A DNA stretch of 64,000 nucleotides from positions 558,001 to 622,000 of the forward strand of contig NZ_SLZG01000002.1 in assembly GCF_004341625.1 (NCBI RefSeq), read 5' to 3'. Source of the DNA: Rhizobium sp. BK376. GTDB lineage: Bacteria > Pseudomonadota > Alphaproteobacteria > Rhizobiales > Rhizobiaceae. Every line of letters starts with the position of its first letter. Positions within the stretch are counted from its first letter, which is position 1. A program made the position numbers and the translations under genes. Below the pieces are notes generated by a model. It saw only the letters and a program-made list of their open reading frames with translations. It was not told the origin of the DNA and did not search any database. Of the stretch, positions 18,958-26,484 are shown piece by piece.

Positions 18958-20381
18958 CCCAGGATCTGCCGAAAGACATCGCTGAAGCCGCGCCAGGTGG
19001 TTCTGGAAAGATTGGATTTCTGGATCAGATACGTCATGCCAACGAGTCCTCGGGCCGCAACAGGGCGGCCCGCCTCAATCGGCAACCGCAGCGACCGGCC
19101 CGCGAAACGGCGCAATTCCACGAATTGCCGGAATATAAGCGCATCCAGGCGCAGCGCATAGCTGGCGAGACTGTGGGCATCGCCAACCCGTTCTACCGCT
19201 CCCATGATCAGGCGGCGGGTGCGACGACGGTAATAGACGGACGGGAATTCATAAACTTCGCGTCCTACGACTATCTGGCGACCAATACCCACCCGTCAGT
19301 GATGCTACGAGCCAAGGAAGCGATTGATCGTTTCGGTATTTCAGCTTCGGCAAGCCGTCTCGTTGCCGGCGAGCGGCCCTTGCACGTTGAACTCGAAGGC
19401 AAACTTGCCAAGCTCTACGGCGTTGAGGCTGCCGTTTGTTTCGTCAGCGGCTACCTGACAAATGTCGCGACGATCAGCTGCCTGCTTGGACCGCAGGATC
19501 TGGTCATCCATGACGAACTCATTCACAACAGCGCGCTTGCTGGTATCAAGCAGTCCGGCGCGACCCGCCGTTTCTTCAGACACAATGATATCGAAAATCT
19601 CGAAACCGTCCTGAAGACGTTGTCAGCCGATTTTCGCCGCGTTCTCGTTATCGTTGAAGGCGTCTATTCCATGGACGGCGATATCGCGGATCTGCCGGCT
19701 CTCCTGCGGCTGAAATCACGCTACGGTTTCTGGTTGATGATGGACGAAGCCCACGCGCTCGGCGTTCTCGGCGAGCGTGGGAGGGGTACGTTCGAGCATT
19801 TCGGCGTGGATCCGAGCGAAGTAGATATATGGATGGGGACGTTGTCGAAGACGACGTCGAGCTGCGGCGGGTACATTGCCGGAAGTCAGGCCCTCGTGGA
19901 TATCCTGAAGGCCGAGGCCGGCGGCTTCGTGTACAGCGTGGGAATGGCTCCTGTGCTTGCAGCGGCGGCAATTGCGGGCATCGAGATACTGGAGACCGAA
20001 CCCGAAAGAACGACCAAGCTCCGACGCAACGGCACGCTGTTTCTACAATATGCCAAGGAGGCTGGTCTCGATACCGGCCTTAGCATGGGGTTTTCGGTGG
20101 TGCCGGTCATCGTGGGCGACTCGCTGAGGGCAGTACAGCTGTCAAACAAGCTCGCCGGCGAGGGCATAAACGTTTTGCCCATCATTCATCCGGCAGTGGC
20201 GGAAGGCATGGCGCGGCTTCGCTATTTCATCACCTGCGATCACACGGAAGATCAGATAAGGCGGTCCGTAGCCGCCACGGCCCATTGGCTGAAGGAGCTG
20301 GGCAACTTCGGTGTCGGGTCTCTCGATATGCGAGAGGTAATGCCGCTGTTGCTCGCGGAGCAGGGAGCTGCGAAGCTATAG
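18954..20381 (+). CDS. rkpG: RkpG, alpha-oxoamine synthase (AONS/serine palmitoyltransferase-like)
   Basis: A 475-residue PLP enzyme of the fold-type I alpha-oxoamine synthase family, which condenses an amino acid with an acyl thioester and releases CO2. The PLP lysine is Lys299 in TLSKTTSSCGGYIAG, and the DEAHALGVLGERGRG motif before it carries the PLP-contacting Asp and His. An N-terminal extension of about 80 residues is not part of the family core. The start codon overlaps the rkpA stop, and the RkpA carrier domain is the obvious acyl donor. The amino-acid substrate is unknown; with the reductase RkpH behind it, a sphingoid-base-like 3-keto product is a reasonable inference. Confidence 0.93.
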   Translation: MTQDLPKDIAEAAPGGSGKIGFLDQIRHANESSGRNRAARLNRQPQRPARETAQFHELPEYKRIQAQRIAGETVGIANPFYRSHDQAAGATTVIDGREFINFASYDYLATNTHPSVMLRAKEAIDRFGISASASRLVAGERPLHVELEGKLAKLYGVEAAVCFVSGYLTNVATISCLLGPQDLVIHDELIHNSALAGIKQSGATRRFFRHNDIENLETVLKTLSADFRRVLVIVEGVYSMDGDIADLPALLRLKSRYGFWLMMDEAHALGVLGERGRGTFEHFGVDPSEVDIWMGTLSKTTSSCGGYIAGSQALVDILKAEAGGFVYSVGMAPVLAAAAIAGIEILETEPERTTKLRRNGTLFLQYAKEAGLDTGLSMGFSVVPVIVGDSLRAVQLSNKLAGEGINVLPIIHPAVAEGMARLRYFITCDHTEDQIRRSVAATAHWLKELGNFGVGSLDMREVMPLLLAEQGAAKL

Positions 20382-20390
20382 GCCGTTGCA

Positions 20391-21209
20391 ATGCACGTTA
20401 TCATAACGGGAGGATCGAGCGGTATCGGCTTGGCGATTGCCAAGCTCTACGCTTCGAGGCGCGCGCAGATATCTCTTCTTGCCCGCAATGCCAATCGGCT
20501 GGAGATGGCGCGTGCCGAACTGGTAACGGCCTGCGGTCTTGATGCATCCCATATCCATATCGTTTCCGTCGATGTCGCATCCGCGGGCGATATTTCGCAA
20601 GCCATAGCCGCATGCGAACGAGCATTCGGCCCCTGCGACGTACTCGTTGCATCGGCTGGCAACGTGGAACCATGTGCGTTCGATGAGATGTCGTCGGATA
20701 TATTCGATGAGCAAATTACGACAAATCTTCTTGGCACGGTAAACGCCGTTCGCGCGGTCTATGGAAAAATGAAGGCGAACCGTTCTGGGCGCATCATGAT
20801 GATTTCCTCGGGCGCAGCCTTCATCGGCATTTACGGATATACCGCCTATTGTGCCTCTAAGGCTGCGCTGATTGGCTTTGCGGAAGCGTTGCAGGCGGAG
20901 GCAACAGCATCGGGCGTCGAGGTCGGAATTTGTTTTCCACCGGATACGCTGACACCTCAGTATTTTCGAGAGATGTCGTTAAGGCCGATACAGGCCGAGG
21001 CTGTGATCGGTAAGGTCAAACCATGGACAGCCGCTGACGTCGCCAAGAAAATCGTTGCCGGTCTCGATCGCGGCGCCCCCCGAATTTACTTTGGTTTTTC
21101 GATAAGGGCGCTCGCCTATTTCGGTGCTTGGATAAAACCGTTCATACGGCTCTCGTTGACGCACCGGTTGCGGAAAACGATGGACACACCCGCTTCCAAT
21201 CCGTCATAA
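20391..21209 (+). CDS. rkpH: RkpH, short-chain dehydrogenase/reductase
   Basis: A 272-residue classical SDR. The NAD(P)-binding motif is GGSSGIG at residues 7-13, and the active site is Tyr153/Lys157 in YTAYCASK with a Ser in MMISSGAA. The overall pattern, including FPPDTLTPQYFREM after the catalytic helix, recalls 3-ketodihydrosphingosine reductases. A C-terminal hydrophobic stretch (ALAYFGAWIKPFIRL) may attach it to the membrane. It starts 9 nt behind rkpG, so it probably reduces the keto product of RkpG. Confidence 0.92.
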   Translation: MHVIITGGSSGIGLAIAKLYASRRAQISLLARNANRLEMARAELVTACGLDASHIHIVSVDVASAGDISQAIAACERAFGPCDVLVASAGNVEPCAFDEMSSDIFDEQITTNLLGTVNAVRAVYGKMKANRSGRIMMISSGAAFIGIYGYTAYCASKAALIGFAEALQAEATASGVEVGICFPPDTLTPQYFREMSLRPIQAEAVIGKVKPWTAADVAKKIVAGLDRGAPRIYFGFSIRALAYFGAWIKPFIRLSLTHRLRKTMDTPASNPS

Positions 21210-21240
21210 GAAGATTGATTACAAGTTTCACGATATATTT

Positions 21241-21269
21241 TTGAAAATTGTAATTTAGAATAGTATTTT
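21241..21269 (+). promoter_or_regulatory. Possible internal promoter before rkpI
   Basis: The 78-bp gap between rkpH and rkpI is very AT-rich. It contains TTGAAA (21241-21246) and TATTTT (21264-21269) with a 17-bp spacer. Transcription would start near 21276, about 12 nt before the rkpI TTG codon. Confidence 0.45.
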
Positions 21270-21287
21270 ATACGGGTCACTTTCGGT

Positions 21288-22865
21288 TTGAGCATTCATA
21301 GTTTTCCAATTGTCTTGAGCGGGATTTGCGTTGTCGTCGCATGCCTTGTTATCTTTATTACAGACCCCTTGGCCATGCCGCGGATCATCAACCGGCAAAA
21401 TCGCGTACCAAGAAGTTTCGGACGTTTGGTTCTCGAATCGATCGCGCGCATTCCGATCATACTGATCGTCTTTGCCGGTTTCTTCGCGATCTCCTGGCGC
21501 CCCATTTACGCTGCGCAGGGGACAATCAGTTTCTTCGTCATTTTTACGGGAATTTCGCGAGCGAAGTTCGAGTTCATTCGCGAACCATTGATTTTCTCCG
21601 ATATTGCGCTGGTGGTGGATGTCTTTAAGTACAAGGAGATATTCTACGCCACCTCACTGAATATCGTCTTCTGGATCGTCGCGTTTCTCTATGTGTTCGG
21701 CGCCAGCGCTCTTTACATGTGCTTCGAGCCGTCCGTTCTCCCATCGAGCAATGGGGCTCTTTGGGTCTTGCTCGGGCTCGTTGTCGCATTCGGTCCCTGG
21801 CTCGCTCTATTCAGCCACGCGGTGAAAGAGTCGGTCTCTCACCTGACGCAAAAGCTGGTGCAGCAACTCGACATCAAGAAAAATACCGTGCGGTTCGGGA
21901 CGTTCGAAGCCGTCGTTCTGCACTTCGTCATCTGGCTGGGCGCCCCGCGCGTAGTACCGGTTGCACAGCTATCCGAGCGTCTGATCTCAGCGCTTCACGA
22001 TCTTTGGGACCACCATGAAGACTCGCCGCTGATCATCGTCTGGCAGTCGGAATCCTTCATTGATCTCAGGCACTTCGACGCAAACAAGATCAAGCTGCCC
22101 AATCTCGACCGGCTCCGATCCCAGGCAGCGCAATGGGGCAGGATGACGAATGTCTTCGAGGGCGGCTATACGCTCAGAACCGAGTTTGCGGTTTTGAGCG
22201 GCCTGCTTCCCGAAAACGTCCATATCGATGCGAGCTATCCCTATTTGCGCGCCAGCCGCTATACGGACGTGGTCTGGCCGCAGAGGCTGAAGAAAGCCGG
22301 GTGGAAGACACAGTTCATCCATCCTTACGAGAAGACCTTTTTCCTGCGTCACAAGGCGATCCCGCAATTGGGTTTCGACCGAATGATGATGCTGGACGAA
22401 TTCGATCACAATCCCGAGCGTGACGGACCCTATGTCAGCGACCTGTCGCTGACAAAGAGAGTGATCCGCGAGATTGAAAAGGATCAAACGGCCAAGAACT
22501 TCATGTTCGTCGCCTCGATGGCAAATCATGGGCCATGGGAACGTGGACGATGCGGCAGTCTGAAAGATCCAGTTGATATTTATAGCGAGTTGCTACGCCG
22601 CGCAGACCATGCGCTAGGCAATCTCGCCCATCATCTCGACAAACTCGATCGCCCCGTGTGGCTGTTGTTCTATGGTGATCACGCGCCGCTTCTCAAGACC
22701 TTTGCCGATCCCTTCCCGGATCCTCGGACCGACTATGTGATCGTCCCCTTGGGGCGCGCGAGGTCACACTCGCAAAAGCCTGTTCCGGAACAGGAGGAGG
22801 CGCCTTGGAACCTGATCGGTGCGGTCTTGCGCTATGCAGGTCTTAGCAATGAGGTGCCTGGTTGA
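21288..22865 (+). CDS. rkpI: RkpI, membrane sulfatase-fold protein of the capsule locus
   Basis: A 525-residue protein with about five transmembrane segments in the first ~230 residues and a periplasmic alkaline-phosphatase-like domain behind them. That domain resembles the LtaS/phosphoethanolamine transferase family: ESFIDLRHF near the metal site, putative nucleophile Thr295 in GGYTLRTEFAVLSG, HPYEKTFFLRHKAI, and FYGDHAPLL. Such enzymes move phospho-head-groups onto polysaccharide or lipid. The rhizobial RkpI is needed for capsule production, but I recall no defined reaction. Translation starts at TTG 21288 without a strong ribosome-binding site. Confidence 0.88.
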   Translation: MSIHSFPIVLSGICVVVACLVIFITDPLAMPRIINRQNRVPRSFGRLVLESIARIPIILIVFAGFFAISWRPIYAAQGTISFFVIFTGISRAKFEFIREPLIFSDIALVVDVFKYKEIFYATSLNIVFWIVAFLYVFGASALYMCFEPSVLPSSNGALWVLLGLVVAFGPWLALFSHAVKESVSHLTQKLVQQLDIKKNTVRFGTFEAVVLHFVIWLGAPRVVPVAQLSERLISALHDLWDHHEDSPLIIVWQSESFIDLRHFDANKIKLPNLDRLRSQAAQWGRMTNVFEGGYTLRTEFAVLSGLLPENVHIDASYPYLRASRYTDVVWPQRLKKAGWKTQFIHPYEKTFFLRHKAIPQLGFDRMMMLDEFDHNPERDGPYVSDLSLTKRVIREIEKDQTAKNFMFVASMANHGPWERGRCGSLKDPVDIYSELLRRADHALGNLAHHLDKLDRPVWLLFYGDHAPLLKTFADPFPDPRTDYVIVPLGRARSHSQKPVPEQEEAPWNLIGAVLRYAGLSNEVPG

Positions 22866-24160
22866 CCCAAGCATCGCGCGCCTCAGCTTCGATCCCGCAG
22901 GAAGGCTTTCTTTTTCTGCAAGGTCCGTCCTCCTCGCTCTTCGTCCGGATTGCGGACAAGCTCGAGGCGGCAGGTGCGCGATGCTTTCGGATCAATCTCA
23001 ATACCGGTGACTGGATATTCTGGCGCCGCAACGGCGCGATAAACTATCGCGGGGATTTTGGCGGCTGGCGAAATTTTGTCCGGCGCTGCATCGAAGAGAA
23101 CGGTATCGGGAACGTCGTTCTTCATGGGGAGGAGCGCCCCTATCACAGGACTGCCATAGAAGAAGCGCGCCAGCTTGGTGCGGCGGTATATGTCGTGGAG
23201 ATGGGCTACCTGCGGCCGGACTGGGTCACGCTCGAGCGCGAGGGATTGTCGTCGAATTCGCGTTTTCCTGCAGACGCGGCTCACATCGTACGGGTTGCGG
23301 AAGATCTGCCGGAGCCCGATTGGAGACGACATTTCAACCATACCTTCTTCACGGAGGCGGTTCTCGATCTGCTCTATTATCTGCCGGTTACCTTCATCTG
23401 GTTCCTGTATCCGCACTATCGCCGGCACGGGTTGTTTCATCCTTTGGCGGAATATGCCGGCTGGCTGTTGCGCCTGTCGACGGGATGGTGGCGCACCAAA
23501 AGGGCGGTATCCCTGATCGAGGATTTGGCGGCCGGCGATGCGCCGTTTTTCGTCTATCCACTTCAGCTTCAGACGGACTATCAGCTACGCGCCCATTCGC
23601 CGTACAAGCGGCAGCAGGACGCCATTCTCCAGATATTGCGTTCCTTCGCGACCCACGCGCCACCCGATGCCCGGCTGGTCATGAAAATCCATCCGCTCGA
23701 CAACGGTTTGATCGCCTGGAAGCGCTACATCGAGAGCGCCAGTGCGCCTCTTGGACTGCGATCACGTGTATCCGTTATCGACGGAGGAAATCTGAACGAG
23801 CTCGTGGCCGCAAGCCGCGGGATGGTTACCGTCAACTCGACCGCCGCACTTTCGGCCTTGCAAGCGGACACGCCCGTCAAGGTTCTGGGAACGGCGATCT
23901 ACGACATTGCCGGCCTGACAGACAAGCAACCGCTCGACGGGTTCTGGCGCGATCCCAAAGCGCCTTCACCTGACATCAGGACCGCGTTCTTGAGGCTGCT
24001 GGCGGCATCGATCCAGGTACGCGGCAATTTCTACGATACTGCTGGCGTAAGTTCGGCTGCGGACCAGATTGCCGAGCGTTTGATATCCGGAACGGTCAAC
24101 ATGCCCGATGCGTTTGTCGAGCCGCCGCCTAGGCCGAGGCCGACTAAGATAGACGTTTAG
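22862..24160 (+). CDS. rkpJ: RkpJ, KpsS-like capsule lipid-linker glycosyltransferase
   Basis: A 432-residue cytoplasmic protein of the capsule polysaccharide family. Landmarks are VVEMGYLRPDWVTLEREG, then YPLQLQTDYQLRAHSPY and VMKIHPLDNG, and the substrate-loop region VTVNSTAALSAL. In E. coli KpsS adds the first beta-Kdo to the lipid anchor of group 2 capsules; RkpJ is described as its rhizobial counterpart. The TTG start overlaps the rkpI stop by 4 nt, so the two are coupled. It is followed by a convergent kpsC-like gene, not by a kpsF gene. Confidence 0.9.
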   Translation: MTQASRASASIPQEGFLFLQGPSSSLFVRIADKLEAAGARCFRINLNTGDWIFWRRNGAINYRGDFGGWRNFVRRCIEENGIGNVVLHGEERPYHRTAIEEARQLGAAVYVVEMGYLRPDWVTLEREGLSSNSRFPADAAHIVRVAEDLPEPDWRRHFNHTFFTEAVLDLLYYLPVTFIWFLYPHYRRHGLFHPLAEYAGWLLRLSTGWWRTKRAVSLIEDLAAGDAPFFVYPLQLQTDYQLRAHSPYKRQQDAILQILRSFATHAPPDARLVMKIHPLDNGLIAWKRYIESASAPLGLRSRVSVIDGGNLNELVAASRGMVTVNSTAALSALQADTPVKVLGTAIYDIAGLTDKQPLDGFWRDPKAPSPDIRTAFLRLLAASIQVRGNFYDTAGVSSAADQIAERLISGTVNMPDAFVEPPPRPRPTKIDV

Positions 24161-24214
24161 GAGACGCGGTCCTGCCTTCGGTTATTCGCACATCATTGTC
24201 ACGCGGCCGTCGGT

Positions 24215-25270
24215 TTAGATCAGGCCATCTTGCCGTTGCGTCGCCACGATAAGTTCGATCGCTCGAAAGACATCAATCGGCTGCCAGTTCGAGGGATCTC
24301 GGTAGGAAGGATACAGGGAAAACGCTGCTGCTGCGATTTGATCCACCGTGCGTTTCTCGGTGCGCCTCTGCGCTATGGCGGCTTGCGCCGCCCGGCTGAG
24401 GAAATCTTGCGTCAGGCCCCAGCCGGCATAAAACGGTGCTGCGTAGCAGCGCACCGGTTTTCCTCGAAGCAACGCATCAAAGCCGAATTGACTGGAGACG
24501 GTCCAGACCTCGTCTACGACATCAAGGACGGCGGACACTGAAACTGTGTCGCCAGCGAGAACAACGTTGCGCCGTCGGGAAGCTGCGTCAGTCAGGTATC
24601 CCTTGCGAAGACCCGCCATGACGTCGGGATGGGTTCTGACGATGCATTGCGCATCCGTTTGCAGAGCGTCGCGCAACATGCGATCGAAGGAAGAGCTTGA
24701 GCCGCATGCTCCGCCGACAGACATATCACCGACGACTTGATCGACCAGCAGAATGCGCCTTTTGACACTCCGCTCGATGGAGGGTGGCCTGTGGGGTAGG
24801 TGATTGTATTTAGAGAGCCTGTTGTCGACGATCGCCTCTCTGATGCGCGCGCCCAAGCCATCGCATTCCCTATTGCCGGCCGAGACTATCAGCGTTTCCA
24901 GACGGGACGGTCGCGATGCGTCCACCGCTTTGCCAATGTCGTCCGCAGTGATGGAGAACGGAACGGAACCCTCTTTGCCAAGTCCGACCGAACGCAGGAA
25001 TCCGTCTTCAAGCGACCAGTGAGGAAGGCCACGCACACCAGAAATAGCCTTTGCAGTCTTTGCGGGAATCCGGTCACCCCAAGAGACAATACCGTCTATC
25101 CCGGGTGAAAGGGTTGAACGAAGCTGCGGAAGGTCGAAATATCGATGGAGCCAGGGGAATGCCTGCCGCACGTAGAAGGTCGCGCCAAGGCGCGTTGCCG
25201 CAGATGGATACCACGGCTTGTCCGAACTAAGAGGGAGAGCCGGTATTCCGGCAATCGCATTCAATATCAT
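24215..25270 (-). CDS. KpsC-like capsule glycosyltransferase, single module
   Basis: A 351-residue protein of the capsule polysaccharide family. It carries the KpsC hallmarks SLEDGFLRSVGLG, VRTHPDVMAGL and PFYAGWGLTQDF. E. coli KpsC (about 675 residues) has two glycosyltransferase modules that add alternating beta-Kdo residues; this protein holds only one. A related single-module protein is encoded at 35797-37149. It is the last gene of the minus-strand block and begins 42 nt behind the secreted-protein gene. Kdo transfer is inferred from family, not shown. Confidence 0.85.
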   Translation of the reverse strand: MILNAIAGIPALPLSSDKPWYPSAATRLGATFYVRQAFPWLHRYFDLPQLRSTLSPGIDGIVSWGDRIPAKTAKAISGVRGLPHWSLEDGFLRSVGLGKEGSVPFSITADDIGKAVDASRPSRLETLIVSAGNRECDGLGARIREAIVDNRLSKYNHLPHRPPSIERSVKRRILLVDQVVGDMSVGGACGSSSSFDRMLRDALQTDAQCIVRTHPDVMAGLRKGYLTDAASRRRNVVLAGDTVSVSAVLDVVDEVWTVSSQFGFDALLRGKPVRCYAAPFYAGWGLTQDFLSRAAQAAIAQRRTEKRTVDQIAAAAFSLYPSYRDPSNWQPIDVFRAIELIVATQRQDGLI

Positions 25271-25312
25271 CGATCCTTGCGTTTTTTAAATGTCCCTACC
25301 AGCGAGGTGATT

Positions 25313-26443
25313 TCAGCGCCAATACGCCTCGTCGGCGAGGTCAGGCAAATTCTGCGGCGAAGGCGATGTATTCGAATTGGGCATGACATTCGTATAGTCC
25401 TCACACAGGGTCATGACCCAGACGTGCTGTTCTCCGCTGATGGGGTTGCGGATTGTTCGTGCGTAGATCTTGCCGGCTCCCGTCGCGCTGGAAGAGATCT
25501 GCATTTCCGAATTGAAATTCAGATTTCGATCAAAAGGCTGGCTGCAGCGGCCACGCGCGTAGAGGGCCTGGGCGAGTTCCAGCGCGCCCTGGTGTGAGCG
25601 CGGGTTAATCCAGTCCTCGCGCGCCCATTTTTCCCAACGGGTCAGTCCGAATTCGCGTGTCCAATAGGTTTGCTCCATCTGCCGGGACTCCCCAGGAGAC
25701 TTCTCGTCGCCAGCCACCTGAGCAAAATGACTGGACACGATCGAGACGAAGTCTCGTCCGGATTTGTAGGCAAATGGTGCGACCGTCCAGGTGGTGAGGG
25801 CGCGGCGATATTTCGGACTGCACGCTCCCATGTGACTTGATGCGGCACCAGTCAGCAACGCGCTTTCGAAAACACCGTATCCGGTTGTTCCGACCGCCGG
25901 TACGGGCGTCGGCGCGATGACCCATCCGCGAAAAAAGCGCTCCGAACTGTCACTGTGGCGCAAGCAATTGGATGATTCATACACGGATAGCGCGACCGGA
26001 CTATAACTGCCCATGATGAAGCCGTAGCCATTATCGCGCCATTGGATGGAGGCCCCGCCACTCGCGTTCGCATCAGGCCCTCTGCAGTCCGCTGACCGGC
26101 CTTTCAAGCTCGAACTGACAATGCGGGTGGTGCTGAGCCTCGTTACGGGTAGGTTGAGCTTGGCGATCGTACCCTGCCGGCAGTCTGAGCCGGGCGAGGG
26201 GAAATTCCCCAGGATATAGGGCGGCATTTCCCCGGGCTCGGTATTGCGATGTTGGCCACAATCCCGATCGCCCGGTATGGCCGAAGCAAGCGTAGCACCG
26301 CCAGGCTTGACGCACACGTCCATGACCATGAAATCATAAATGTCTCCCAATCTACCCTGTGCTTGCGCATGTAGGGAAGGCAGCAAGCCCACGGTCAAGG
26401 CGATTGCCGAAATCAACAAACGAATTGCTTTACCGATGCTCAT
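25313..26443 (-). CDS. Secreted protein of unknown function in the capsule block
   Basis: A 376-residue protein that I do not recognise. The first ~28 residues are a typical Sec signal peptide (two basic residues, then a hydrophobic run ending LHAQAQ), so it is periplasmic or exported. The mature part has about nine Cys residues (for example DVCVKPGG, DRDCGQH, SDCRQG, ADCRGP, NCLRHS, GRCSQP), suggesting disulphide bonds. It lies between a kpsC-like gene and the 745-residue kpsS-like gene with short gaps, so it is probably part of the capsule operon. No catalytic motif is evident. Confidence 0.75.
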   Translation of the reverse strand: MSIGKAIRLLISAIALTVGLLPSLHAQAQGRLGDIYDFMVMDVCVKPGGATLASAIPGDRDCGQHRNTEPGEMPPYILGNFPSPGSDCRQGTIAKLNLPVTRLSTTRIVSSSLKGRSADCRGPDANASGGASIQWRDNGYGFIMGSYSPVALSVYESSNCLRHSDSSERFFRGWVIAPTPVPAVGTTGYGVFESALLTGAASSHMGACSPKYRRALTTWTVAPFAYKSGRDFVSIVSSHFAQVAGDEKSPGESRQMEQTYWTREFGLTRWEKWAREDWINPRSHQGALELAQALYARGRCSQPFDRNLNFNSEMQISSSATGAGKIYARTIRNPISGEQHVWVMTLCEDYTNVMPNSNTSPSPQNLPDLADEAYWR

Positions 26444-26484
26444 GGGCGGCCCGATGGGGTTGTTGGCGATCGCTGCTTATCAAA

